A stretch of DNA of 64,000 nt, from positions 62,001 through 126,000 of the forward strand of contig CAUWNS010000004.1 in NCBI GenBank assembly GCA_963560245.1. The letters are read 5' to 3'. The notes beneath the pieces were generated by a model. That model had not been told where the DNA came from and did not search any database. It worked only from the letters and a program-made list of their open reading frames with translations. The DNA is from Pseudoruminococcus_B sp937901805. GTDB taxonomy: Bacteria; Bacillota; Clostridia; Oscillospirales; Ruminococcaceae. This document shows, in pieces, positions 15,692-24,516 of the stretch. The translations under genes and the position numbers were made by a program. Numbering within the stretch: the first letter of the stretch is position 1; each line of letters opens with the position of its first letter.

Positions 15692-17197
15692 ATGGCAAAG
15701 CCGATTATGATACAGGGCACCATGTCCAATGCGGGAAAAAGCGTGATTGCCGCAGGATTGTGCCGGATTTTCCACCAGGATGGCTATCGGGTCGCCCCTT
15801 TCAAGAGCCAGAATATGGCGCTCAATTCCTACATTACGAAAGAAGGACTGGAGATGGGGCGCGCCCAGGTCATGCAGGCCCAGGCGGCGGGAGTTGAGCC
15901 TTCGGTGGCGATGAATCCTATTCTGCTCAAGCCGTCCAGCGATATCGGCAGCCAGGTCATCGTCAATGGGCAGGTATTGGGCACTATGCGGGCGTCGGAT
16001 TATTTCCGGAAAAAGAAATCGTTGATACCGGATATTCTCAAAGCTTATCAATCCCTGTGCGCAGAAAATGAGATTATCGTGATTGAAGGGGCGGGCTCTC
16101 CGGCGGAAATCAATCTCAAGGCGGATGATATTGTGAATATGGGGCTTGCAAAACTTGTCCGCGCCCCTGTCCTGCTGGTGGGTGATATCGACCGGGGCGG
16201 CGTTTTTGCAAGCCTGTATGGCACTGTGAAACTGCTGGAGGAGGAAGAACAGGAGCTGATCAAAGGGCTTGTCATCAATAAATTCCGTGGAGATGTGGGG
16301 ATCCTGCGCCCGGGACTGACTATGATTGAACAGCTCTGCGGAAAGCAGGTGCTCGGTGTGGTTCCCTATGCCTCCCTGGATTTGGAGGATGAGGACAGCC
16401 TGTCTGCCCGCCTTCAGGTGACAAAGGCAGATGCCGCGGTGGACATTGCTGTCATTCGTCTGCCTCATATCTCCAATTTCACGGACTTCAACCCCCTGCA
16501 GTCTCTGGATGGGATTGGCGTCCGGTATGTGTCGGAGGCTTCCCAGTTCGGCTGTCCGGATTTTGTGATTTTGCCCGGGACAAAAAATACAATGGGGGAT
16601 TTAAAATGGCTGCGACAGAACGGCCTGGAATCCCTGATTCTCAAACATGCAGCCGCGGGAAAAGGCGTTCTCGGTATTTGCGGCGGGTATCAGATGATGG
16701 GACGGCAGCTGGAAGATCCCTGTGGAGTGGAAGAAGGCGGGAGCCTGCGCGGGCTTGGCCTGTTACCCGTAGAAACTGTATTTTCTCAGGAAAAGACCCG
16801 TACACAGGCGGTAGGGGCGATTGGAAATTTATCCGGAACCCTCTCGGGGATGTCCGGCCTTCCGGTAGAGGGATATGAAATCCATATGGGAAAAACACAG
16901 AATTTGAATCACGAGGCTGTTTTTTCCACGGTCTCCGTTCCGGGTTGTGAACAAAAGCAGGACGGATGCTGCCGGGGGAACCTCTATGGCACATATCTGC
17001 ATGGGCTGTTTGAATCTGGGGAGATTGTCTCCGCATTTGCCTCCGCCCTTTTACAGGAGAAAGGGATTGATAGCGGGGAATTCCAGACCGTGGATATTAC
17101 CCGGCTCAGGGAGCGGGAATACGATAAATTGGCGGATATCCTGCGGAAAAGTCTGGATATGGAAAAAATCTATCAAATCCTGGAGGCCGGCGTATGA
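15692..17197 (+). CDS. cbiP: cobyric acid synthase CbiP
   Basis: A 501-residue amidase that amidates the b, d, e and g side chains of adenosylcobyrinate diamide. The N-terminal MIQGTMSNAGKSVIAAGL is the P-loop, followed by FKSQNMALNSY. The C-terminal glutamine amidotransferase domain has its Cys in LGICGGYQMMG (near 330) and a late His in YLHGLF. GAGSPAEINL is a family motif. It overlaps cobO by four bases. Confidence 0.96.
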   Translation: MAKPIMIQGTMSNAGKSVIAAGLCRIFHQDGYRVAPFKSQNMALNSYITKEGLEMGRAQVMQAQAAGVEPSVAMNPILLKPSSDIGSQVIVNGQVLGTMRASDYFRKKKSLIPDILKAYQSLCAENEIIVIEGAGSPAEINLKADDIVNMGLAKLVRAPVLLVGDIDRGGVFASLYGTVKLLEEEEQELIKGLVINKFRGDVGILRPGLTMIEQLCGKQVLGVVPYASLDLEDEDSLSARLQVTKADAAVDIAVIRLPHISNFTDFNPLQSLDGIGVRYVSEASQFGCPDFVILPGTKNTMGDLKWLRQNGLESLILKHAAAGKGVLGICGGYQMMGRQLEDPCGVEEGGSLRGLGLLPVETVFSQEKTRTQAVGAIGNLSGTLSGMSGLPVEGYEIHMGKTQNLNHEAVFSTVSVPGCEQKQDGCCRGNLYGTYLHGLFESGEIVSAFASALLQEKGIDSGEFQTVDITRLREREYDKLADILRKSLDMEKIYQILEAGV

Positions 17198-17724
17198 GAG
17201 AACAGGGGCTGGTACACATCTATTATGGAAACGGCAAGGGAAAAACAACGGCCGCTATGGGCCTGGCCCTCCGCGCCCTGGGACAGGGAGAAGCGGTTGT
17301 CATTGTCCAATTCCTGAAAAAATACGCTACCGGAGAAATCCAAATGCTTCAGGGGGAAGCGCGCGCCCATGTGTTCCGGGGAAAGGCAGGAAACCATTTT
17401 ACCTCTGCCATGACGGAAGAGGAGCGAAAGGAAACCCGGAAAATCCATGAGATGAATTTTTCTAGGGCTGAACAATTGATTGCAGATGAGAAATGTGAAT
17501 TGCTGATTTTGGATGAAGTCCTGGACGCGGTGGCAAAAGGGATGTTTGACGAGGGAATGCTGGTGTCTTTTCTAAAACGCCGTCCCCCTTTTTTGGAAGT
17601 CGTGCTGACGGGAAGGGCGGCCAGCCCGGCCGTCCGGGAAACCGCAGATTATATCACCAAAATGGAAAAAGAGAGACACCCCTTTGACCGGGGGATTCAG
17701 GCGCGGGAGGGGATCGAATATTGA
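17194..17724 (+). CDS. cobO: corrinoid adenosyltransferase CobO/BtuR
   Basis: A 176-residue ATP:cob(I)alamin adenosyltransferase of the CobA/CobO/BtuR type. The P-loop YYGNGKGKTTAAMGLALRA is at residues 9-27 and LLILDEVLDAV is the Walker B region. It supplies the upper ligand of the coenzyme that the riboswitch senses. The stop overlaps the TTG start of cbiC. Confidence 0.94.
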   Translation: MREQGLVHIYYGNGKGKTTAAMGLALRALGQGEAVVIVQFLKKYATGEIQMLQGEARAHVFRGKAGNHFTSAMTEEERKETRKIHEMNFSRAEQLIADEKCELLILDEVLDAVAKGMFDEGMLVSFLKRRPPFLEVVLTGRAASPAVRETADYITKMEKERHPFDRGIQAREGIEY

Positions 17725-18365
17725 GTAAAGTGGTTTTGCAGCAGGTTCTGCCGGAGGAAATTGAAAAGCGGAGCTTTGAAATCATTTCAGAAGAACTCGG
17801 GGATAGGGTATTGGACAAGGAAAATGAAGCGGTCATCAAACGGGTCATCCATACGACCGCAGATTTTGAATATGCGGATGCTCTCTGTTTTTCCGAGCAT
17901 GCCGTCTCGCATGCGGTCGAAGTGCTCAAACAGGGAGCCGTCCTGGTGACGGATACCAGGATGGCCTTTTCCGGGGTTCATAAACCGGCTTTGGAAAAAC
18001 TGCACGGGGAAATCCATTGCTTTATGTCTGACAAGGATGTTGCCCTTGCCGCCAGGAAACAGGGGACGACGCGGGCGGTAGCCAGTATGGATAAGGCAAG
18101 CGGGTTGTCTGGAAACCTGATTTTTGCAGTTGGCAATGCCCCGACGGCGCTTATCCGGTTGTATGAGCTGATTACCGAAGGGAGGATATCCCCAAAACTG
18201 GTTATCGGCGTCCCGGTTGGGTTTGTCAACGTGGTGGAGTCCAAGGAACTGATTATGAGCAGCGGGGTACCCTATATTGTAGCACGCGGCAGAAAGGGCG
18301 GCAGCAATGTAGCGGCTGCCATTGTCAATGCATTGCTGTATCAGGCAACCGGACGTACATTGTGA
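17721..18365 (+). CDS. cbiC: cobalt-precorrin-8 methylmutase CbiC
   Basis: A 214-residue methylmutase that moves the C11 methyl to C12 to give cobyrinate. The catalytic His is in VIHTTADFEYAD (about residue 44). It starts with TTG, overlapping the cobO stop, with GGGAGGGGAT upstream. It is the last gene of the operon although it acts in the middle of the pathway, and it is followed directly by a strong terminator. Confidence 0.95.
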   Translation: MSKVVLQQVLPEEIEKRSFEIISEELGDRVLDKENEAVIKRVIHTTADFEYADALCFSEHAVSHAVEVLKQGAVLVTDTRMAFSGVHKPALEKLHGEIHCFMSDKDVALAARKQGTTRAVASMDKASGLSGNLIFAVGNAPTALIRLYELITEGRISPKLVIGVPVGFVNVVESKELIMSSGVPYIVARGRKGGSNVAAAIVNALLYQATGRTL

Positions 18366-18376
18366 AACGAAAAATA

Positions 18377-18411
18377 AATCCCCTGTGAGTATTTCTCACA
18401 GGGGATTTTCC
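18377..18411 (+). terminator. terminator of the cobalamin operon
   Basis: AATCCCCTGTGAG and CTCACAGGGGATT form a perfect 13-bp stem around TATTT, followed by a short T run. It starts 12 bases after the cbiC stop. Confidence 0.9.
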
Positions 18412-18445
18412 ATACTTTATTTTATCGTGCGAAAGCACTTCCCTT

Positions 18446-20143
18446 TTACAGGGTAATCTCTTTTTGGTAAGTACCCACCTTATCACTGCGGCAGGTAATG
18501 GTCAGGGTAGATCCTTCTTTTGCGGTGATGATCCAGGAAACCCGTTTCTCACACGGCAAGTCGTATTCCGAACTGAGACCGCCCACGGATACGTTTTGGG
18601 AGACAATGGCAGAGTAGCCCTCCAACTGGCCGATATCCTGTTCCTGTTTGCCCTGGACAAAGGAAATCCCTTCGCCGCTCAGAGAGACTTTAATCGGCTG
18701 CTCTACGTTGAGTTTGAGAGCCTCCCTGGTGATATAGGTCGGCAGGTAACCCGTATTCATGACATAGGCATCAATCCGATAGACAGATCCGTCAATGTGT
18801 TCGATGTCCACTTTGTGAAACTGAATCATAGGCAGGGATTTGACGTGGCGCAACAGGAACCGGGTATGTTTTTCCACTTCCTGCGGCAGGAATTTGATAG
18901 GTGGATTTTGAACGACATATTTATAGTCAATGCCGCCGATTTCCACTTCGCCAAGCTGTGGGTGGTCAAACTTTGTCCATGGCAGATAGCCTTCCCCGTC
19001 GTTTTCACGCTCAATCCACTGGATATATTTCAGGTGGTGCTCTGCGGCCTCCTCGTCGGTTTCATCCTTCATAATCGGGTAGGTGAAGGGGATTCCGGCA
19101 CGCGGATCCAAATCCCAGCACTCGATAGTATAAGCAGGGATACCCAAGGTAAAATGGTTGAAATCGTCAAAGGCGCCGACGTCCACACGCGCGTCTGCGG
19201 GGACATATTCGTCATGGGCGTTCACAGGGGGATAGGTGGTCTCCTGTGTGGCCATTTTACCGATTTCTACATAGCGGCGCATATCCGCTTTATCTGCTTC
19301 GCTCCTCGGCTTAATTCCCGGTGGGTACAGGTAAGCACCGGTCATGGTGTGGAAGTCAATGATGCTGCAGATGTTTTTATGGCCGATAATAAAATCCGCT
19401 ACGGTTTTTGTTTCAATATTGCTTAAAGGATATTTTCCCGCGCCGCGCTGTTCACTCTCATGTTTCCACATGGCAGGGAAGTTGCGGTTGAAATCGTTTC
19501 CCCATTTCTGCGGAGCAGATTGGATGGTATAGCCGTCAAAATCCAGGATTTCTCCCTCTGTGAAGACGTTATAAAATTCGCCGTCCATATCATCCGGAGC
19601 GCGTTTTACCATCAGCCGGTGATCCTTGTCAGAAATTTTCCAAGCACCGTACGGGGATTTCACACGCATTTTGCGAATAACGCCGTCCCCGTCCATGTCT
19701 TTCGGCTGAAGCCCCGGCATTAATTCCGAATAGGGATAGAGCCGGTTGACAGAACGGATGGTGTCCGGTGTTGTCAGATAACACTCCGATCCATCGGGAG
19801 AGACGCGGGGTACCATATAAAAGGTGTATTTTTTCAGCAGATTTTGCACTTCTGGATCCGTTTTGCAGTTGGTAAACATATAATCCAAAAAATACATGGC
19901 GCTCATACATCCGGTGACTTCTCCCGCATGGATGTTTGCTTCAATGTAATAAGCCGGCTTGTCCAAGTAATCGCCTGTCGTCCGATCAGTGAATTCGATA
20001 GCCCAGATGTTGCGTCCCTCCGGGGTCTGGTTCAGCGCCGTTAAACGTACCATTTCCGGAAATTCTGCCTCGTACCCTTTTAGGATGGAAGTGATTTCTT
20101 CATAACGGTAAAAATGGTCGTAGGTATTTCTTACTTTGTTCAA
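18446..20143 (-). CDS. M14 family zinc carboxypeptidase, paralogue 1
   Basis: A 565-residue cytosolic-looking M14 metallopeptidase. The zinc ligands are in NIHAGEVTG (His72, Glu75) and later in DFHTMTGAYLYPPG; the catalytic Glu region is YTIECWDLDPRAG. Substrate-contact DFNRNFP is also present. The C-terminal 150 residues look like a beta domain. No signal peptide is seen. The start is TTG with GGAGGAGCG upstream. It is the last of three tandem paralogues and probably depends on readthrough of the hairpin at 20169. The substrate is unknown. Confidence 0.85.
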   Translation of the reverse strand: MNKVRNTYDHFYRYEEITSILKGYEAEFPEMVRLTALNQTPEGRNIWAIEFTDRTTGDYLDKPAYYIEANIHAGEVTGCMSAMYFLDYMFTNCKTDPEVQNLLKKYTFYMVPRVSPDGSECYLTTPDTIRSVNRLYPYSELMPGLQPKDMDGDGVIRKMRVKSPYGAWKISDKDHRLMVKRAPDDMDGEFYNVFTEGEILDFDGYTIQSAPQKWGNDFNRNFPAMWKHESEQRGAGKYPLSNIETKTVADFIIGHKNICSIIDFHTMTGAYLYPPGIKPRSEADKADMRRYVEIGKMATQETTYPPVNAHDEYVPADARVDVGAFDDFNHFTLGIPAYTIECWDLDPRAGIPFTYPIMKDETDEEAAEHHLKYIQWIERENDGEGYLPWTKFDHPQLGEVEIGGIDYKYVVQNPPIKFLPQEVEKHTRFLLRHVKSLPMIQFHKVDIEHIDGSVYRIDAYVMNTGYLPTYITREALKLNVEQPIKVSLSGEGISFVQGKQEQDIGQLEGYSAIVSQNVSVGGLSSEYDLPCEKRVSWIITAKEGSTLTITCRSDKVGTYQKEITL

Positions 20144-20168
20144 AGGATGCGCTCCTCCTTTCTGGGAT

Positions 20169-20195
20169 AAAAGCGGCGGCAGCTTTTGCCGCCGC
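20169..20195 (-). terminator. hairpin between M14 paralogues 2 and 1
   Basis: GCGGCGGCA and TGCCGCCGC form a 9-bp stem, and on the minus strand it is followed by TTTTAT. It lies between the stop of the second M14 gene and the start of the first, so it probably reduces expression of the latter. Confidence 0.7.
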
Positions 20196-20202
20196 CAGCA
20201 TA

Positions 20203-21900
20203 TTACAGAGTGATGGTTGTTGTACGTTTCCCGATTTTTCCGTTGCAGCAGGTGATGGTCAGTTCCGTACCGGCTTTTGCTTTGACAATCCAGGTGACTT
20301 TTTTCTCACAGGGGCGGACAATTTCCGAACTTGCACCCAAAGATCCGCCTCTCGCAACGATACCGGAATAGCCTTCCAGCTGGCCGATTTCCTGAGTTTG
20401 TTTTCCTTCTACGAATTCCAGATCCTGTCCGCAGAGGGAAACTTTCAAATCTTCGTCAATCTTCAGCTTGAACGCTTCGTTGGTAACCTGAGTCGGAAGG
20501 AACCCAGTATTCATCACATAGGCGTCTACTTTGTAGGTGGATTCGTCCACTTTTACAGCGTCCACTTTATGGAATTGGATTCTTGGCAGGGCTTTGACAT
20601 GGCGGAGCATAAAACGGGTATGCTTTTCCACTTCCTGCGGGAGGAATTTGAGCGGCGGATTCTGTACGACATGTTTGTAGTCGATACCGCCGATTTCCAC
20701 TTCACCGAGCTGCGGATGATTGAATTTTGTCCAGGGTTTTGCACCCTCCCCGTCGTTTTCCCGGTCAATCCACTGTAAATATTTCAGATGATGATCTTCC
20801 GCCTCTTCGTCGGTTTCTTCTTTCATCATCGGAGAGCCAAAGGGAATGCCCGCACGCGGATCCAGATCCCAGCACTCAATGGTAAAGTCAATGATTCCCA
20901 TATTGAAATGGTTGAAATCGTCCAGGGAGCCGACTGCCGCGCCGGCAGCAGTTCCAGCAGGGAGATATCCGTCCAGGATACAGACCGCCGGATACCCGGA
21001 TTCTTCGGTGCCGATTTTTCCCATCGCCTTGTAGCGGGCCATATCTGCGGGATCAGCATCCTTCATGTGTTTCATTCCCGGCGGGTGCAGATAAACTCCG
21101 GTCATGGTGTGCAGGTTTAAGGAACTGCAGATATTCTTGTGGCTGATGATGAAATCTGCCACAGTTTTTGTTTCTATGTTGGAAAGGGGATAAATGCCGG
21201 ATCCTTTCTGGACGCTGCTGTGCTGCCATCCGCAGGGGAAATTGCGGTTAAAGTCATTTCCCCATTTCTGGGGAGCAGATTTGACGTTAATACCGTCATA
21301 ATCGATAATTTCGCCTTCGGTATAGACGTTGTAAAAGTCCCCTTCCACGTCGTCGGGAGTACGTTTTGTCATCAATCTCGGATCTTTATCGGAGATTTTC
21401 CATGCGCCATAGGGGGATTTTACCCTCATCTTGAGGATGACGCCATCCCCATCCATATCTTTTGGCTGGAGTCCGGGCATCAGATCGGAGTAGGGATACA
21501 TCCGGTTGACGGAACGGATGGTATCCGGCGTTGTGAGATAGGCTTCCGAACCATCCGGGCTGATGCGCGGGATAACGTAAAAAGTATAGTTGTCCAGAAT
21601 TTTCTGGATGTTTTCATCGCTTTCATAATTGGTAAAAATATTATCAAGCAGGCACATTGCGGTCATGGAACCAGTGACCTCGCCGCAGTGGATATTTGCA
21701 TTGACAAAATAAGCGGGCTTTTCTGAAAAATCACCGGTGGCAAGATTGGTGACCTCAATTGCCCAGATGTTGCGTCCTTCCGGCGTCTGGTTGAGTGCGG
21801 TTAACCGGCAAAGGTTTGGAAATTCCGCTTCATATTTTTTCAAAATCGAAGTGATTTCCTCATAGCGATAAAAATGATCATATTTGTAGGTTAAATTCAT
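20203..21900 (-). CDS. M14 family zinc carboxypeptidase, paralogue 2
   Basis: A 565-residue paralogue of its two neighbours. Zinc ligands are in NIHCGEVTG and NLHTMTGVYLHPPG, and the catalytic Glu is in FTIECWDLDPRAG. DFNRNFPCGW is present. All active-site residues of the family appear intact. It has a well-formed promoter of its own (21969-21997) and a terminator-like hairpin after it. No signal peptide or membrane segment is seen, so it probably trims peptides in the cytosol; the exact substrate cannot be told. Confidence 0.85.
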   Translation of the reverse strand: MNLTYKYDHFYRYEEITSILKKYEAEFPNLCRLTALNQTPEGRNIWAIEVTNLATGDFSEKPAYFVNANIHCGEVTGSMTAMCLLDNIFTNYESDENIQKILDNYTFYVIPRISPDGSEAYLTTPDTIRSVNRMYPYSDLMPGLQPKDMDGDGVILKMRVKSPYGAWKISDKDPRLMTKRTPDDVEGDFYNVYTEGEIIDYDGINVKSAPQKWGNDFNRNFPCGWQHSSVQKGSGIYPLSNIETKTVADFIISHKNICSSLNLHTMTGVYLHPPGMKHMKDADPADMARYKAMGKIGTEESGYPAVCILDGYLPAGTAAGAAVGSLDDFNHFNMGIIDFTIECWDLDPRAGIPFGSPMMKEETDEEAEDHHLKYLQWIDRENDGEGAKPWTKFNHPQLGEVEIGGIDYKHVVQNPPLKFLPQEVEKHTRFMLRHVKALPRIQFHKVDAVKVDESTYKVDAYVMNTGFLPTQVTNEAFKLKIDEDLKVSLCGQDLEFVEGKQTQEIGQLEGYSGIVARGGSLGASSEIVRPCEKKVTWIVKAKAGTELTITCCNGKIGKRTTTITL

Positions 21901-21968
21901 TCGCTATAAACTTCCTTTCTCAATAGTATTTTATAGTACGATAGTAGCAGATTAAAGTGCTAATATCC

Positions 21969-21997
21969 ATTGTACGCTTCTGTTAAATAGATGTCAA
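21969..21997 (-). promoter_or_regulatory. promoter of M14 paralogue 2
   Basis: On the minus strand TTGACA, a 17-base spacer and TACAAT form a good sigma-A promoter about 70 bases upstream of the start at 21900. Confidence 0.7.
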
Positions 21998-22060
21998 TTC
22001 TTGTCCCAATGGCAAAATGCACAGGATTTTAGTCGAAATTTTGTATGGGGTACATTTTTA

Positions 22061-22091
22061 TGGAAACCCGGCAGATATTTCCTGCCGGGTT
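22061..22091 (-). terminator. terminator of M14 paralogue 3
   Basis: AACCCGGCAG and CTGCCGGGTT form a perfect 10-bp stem around ATATTTC-like loop bases, 29 bases after the stop at 22120. The T run on the minus strand is short. Confidence 0.6.
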
Positions 22092-22119
22092 CCTCTATAG
22101 ACGAAATTTTACTGTAAAA

Positions 22120-23820
22120 TTATAAAGTGCTTTCCGTTTTACAGCAGCCAATCCGGCTGTTTTTACAGGTTAGGGTGAGGTGAGTACCTGGAGCTGCTTT
22201 TACAATCCAGGTAACTTTTTTCTCGCTTGGCCGCGCCCGTTCACTGCTCATGCCGCCGACGGAGACGCTTACAGAGGAGACTGCGGAGTAGCCTTCCAAC
22301 TGCCCGATTGCCTGGGTTTGTTTTCCTGAAATAAAGGTAAGCCCCTCTCCCTCCAAAGTAACCTCCAGATCTTCGGCAATTTTGCGCCGGAAACTCTCCT
22401 CTGTGATCTGGGTGGGGAGGAATCCTGTGTTCATGACATAGGCATCGATCTGATAGAAGGTATCCTCAATTTTCTGGATATCCACTTTTCGGAAAGAAAC
22501 CTGCGGCATGCAGTTGGCTTCCCGGAGCATAAAGCGGACATGTTTTTCCACTTCCTGGCGTAGGAATTTAAGCGGCGGATTCTGTACCACATACTTGTAA
22601 TCGATCCCGCCAATTTCTACCTCGCCCAACTGCGGATGATTGAATTTCGTCCAGGGCTTTGCGCCTTCCCCATCGTTTTCCCGGTCAATCCATTGCAGGT
22701 ATTTCAAATGCTGTTCTTCATTGGATTGATCGGATTGCGGTTCCATAACCGGGTGAGGGAAAGTCACTCCTGCACGCGGATCCAAATCCCAGCACTCGAC
22801 GGTATAGTCGATAATCCCATGCATATGGAAATTAAAGTCGTTAAAAGTACCTGCGCAGCCGGCTTCCTCAGATTTCGAGATATAGTCATCGCGTACGTTT
22901 ACTACCGGGTACCCGGTTTCTTCGGTCGCCATTTCCCCGATCAGCTGGAACAGGCGCAGATCGCGCGGAGAAATATCCGCCTTGTGCAGAACCGAAGGGG
23001 GATAGAGGTACATCCCGGTCATAGTGTGCATTTCCAGCGCACAGCAGATATTCTTATGAGAGATGACGAAGTCCGCCATGGCGCGGGTTTCTACATTGGA
23101 CAGCGGATAGGCGCCTGAACCGGACTGTATGCTTTCGTCCATCCAGTTGGAAGGGAAGTTCCGGTTAAAGTTCTGTCCCCATTTCTGTGGAGCAGATTTG
23201 ATGGTAACGCCGTCAAACTCCAGGATTTCGCCTTCTGTATAGATATCATAGAATTCTCCCTGAACTTCATCCGGGCGGCGTTTGGTCATCAGTCTTGGAT
23301 CGCGGTCAGAGACTTTCCATGCGCCGTAAGGGGACTTAATCCGCATTTTACGGATAACGCCGTCTCCGTCCATATCTTTCGGCTGGAGGCCCGGCATCAG
23401 TTTGGAGTAGGGATACATCCGGTTTGCAGAACGGATGGTGTCCGGGGTTGTCAAATAGCATTCAGAACCGTCCGGCGTAATCCTTGGAACTACATAAAAT
23501 GTGAAATGATCCAATAAATACAGGACATTTTCCTCTTTGTTTTGATATCCAGTAAAAAGGGAGTCAAGCAATCCCATTGCTACCATGGAACCGGTGACTT
23601 CGCCGGTATGGATATTTCCATTTACAAAATAAGCGGGTTTATCGGAGTAGCCGCCAGTTTCCGGGTTGGTAATTTCCAACAGCCAGACGCTGCGGCCTTC
23701 CGGGGTGGTGGCTAGAGAACTGAGCCTGCACAATTGGGGGAAATCCGCTTCATATCCTTTGAGAATGGAAGTGATTTCATCATAACGGTAAAAATGATCG
23801 TATGCGTGAGTAAGCTGCAT
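22120..23820 (-). CDS. M14 family zinc carboxypeptidase, paralogue 3
   Basis: A 566-residue M14 peptidase, the most divergent of the three. Zinc ligands are in NIHTGEVTG and EMHTMTGMYLYPPS; the catalytic Glu is in YTVECWDLDPRAG; NFNRNFPSNW is present. The ATG at 23820 is preferred because GAAAGGAAGG lies just before it; an in-frame codon at 23838 is less likely. It is separated from paralogue 2 by its own terminator and a promoter, so the three genes are not one simple operon. Confidence 0.85.
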   Translation of the reverse strand: MQLTHAYDHFYRYDEITSILKGYEADFPQLCRLSSLATTPEGRSVWLLEITNPETGGYSDKPAYFVNGNIHTGEVTGSMVAMGLLDSLFTGYQNKEENVLYLLDHFTFYVVPRITPDGSECYLTTPDTIRSANRMYPYSKLMPGLQPKDMDGDGVIRKMRIKSPYGAWKVSDRDPRLMTKRRPDEVQGEFYDIYTEGEILEFDGVTIKSAPQKWGQNFNRNFPSNWMDESIQSGSGAYPLSNVETRAMADFVISHKNICCALEMHTMTGMYLYPPSVLHKADISPRDLRLFQLIGEMATEETGYPVVNVRDDYISKSEEAGCAGTFNDFNFHMHGIIDYTVECWDLDPRAGVTFPHPVMEPQSDQSNEEQHLKYLQWIDRENDGEGAKPWTKFNHPQLGEVEIGGIDYKYVVQNPPLKFLRQEVEKHVRFMLREANCMPQVSFRKVDIQKIEDTFYQIDAYVMNTGFLPTQITEESFRRKIAEDLEVTLEGEGLTFISGKQTQAIGQLEGYSAVSSVSVSVGGMSSERARPSEKKVTWIVKAAPGTHLTLTCKNSRIGCCKTESTL

Positions 23821-24169
23821 AATTCCTTCCTTTCGCAATGTGTGGTTACAGACAAATCATGCTGGGTGAATTCGTTTTTGCCCAGCAATTCTATAATACT
23901 GCTGAATATTTATGAAAACTACTGGTAATTCTTACAGGAATTTTCTGATAATTTTGTCTTCAGTGCTTTAAACAGAAAAAATATACTGAAAAAATTGTGA
24001 AAAAAGGAGAGCAGACAACTCCGAATATCCTGTCTTGATCCCCTAAATCATCAAAAGCCGCCGGAAAATTTTCCGGCGGCTTTACCTGACTGGTTTTTTC
24101 TCAGCCTGTGGCTGACTACATGGGCGGTTTTCCTAAAAGAAAAACCCCTTTTTTTCTCTTCCTGATTTG
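23821..24169. other. intergenic region with hairpin and terminator
   Basis: No gene is seen. TGCTGGG (23860) and CCCAGCA (23881) can form a hairpin in the 5' leader of M14 paralogue 3. An AT-rich stretch at 23885-24000 probably holds its promoter, but no clear -35/-10 pair could be assigned. The terminator for the next minus-strand unit is at 24053. Confidence 0.5.
24053..24083 (-). terminator. intrinsic terminator after the Dabb gene
   Basis: AAAGCCGCCGG-AAAA and TTTT-CCGGCGGCTTT form a long perfect inverted repeat. On the minus strand it ends in TTTTGAT. It lies downstream of the gene at 24170. Confidence 0.8.
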
Positions 24170-24466
24170 TCAGACAATATAATCGCATGCAGCCCGTTGA
24201 GTGATAACCTGATGGACAAATTCCTGTACTTTTTTGTGGGCGGGATGATCCCGGTATGCGTCCAAATGCTCTCTGGTGTCAAATTCAGTACACAAGCAGA
24301 GATCCCAGCCATTTTCCGGAATTCCAATCCCAACCTCGGCTTTCAAAAGTCCGGGTACAACCCCCACCAGAGCTTCCAGCCCTTCTTTAATCTTCAGTGC
24401 ATTTTCAGCTTTTAATCCGTTTTCCGCTTGTTCTTTCAGATTCCAGAATACGATGTGTTTTACCAT
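24170..24466 (-). CDS. Dabb (stress-responsive alpha-beta barrel) protein
   Basis: A 98-residue single Dabb domain, starting MVKHIVFWNLK and containing DLCLCTEFDTREHLDAYRDH followed by HKKVQEFV, both typical of the family. These proteins form dimeric ferredoxin-like barrels; members are stress proteins or small-molecule cyclases, and the role here is not known. The start follows AAAGGA. It sits 50 bases downstream of the ComM gene. Confidence 0.8.
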   Translation of the reverse strand: MVKHIVFWNLKEQAENGLKAENALKIKEGLEALVGVVPGLLKAEVGIGIPENGWDLCLCTEFDTREHLDAYRDHPAHKKVQEFVHQVITQRAACDYIV

Positions 24467-24516
24467 GATTTTTTTTGTCCTTTCTGCGTTGTTGTAATGA
24501 ATTGAAATCGTGTTTC

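Noticed and set aside
18464..19426. 320-codon plus-strand frame opposite the first M14 gene
   Set aside because: The opposite strand carries all M14 active-site motifs, and this frame lacks a ribosome site and any domain.
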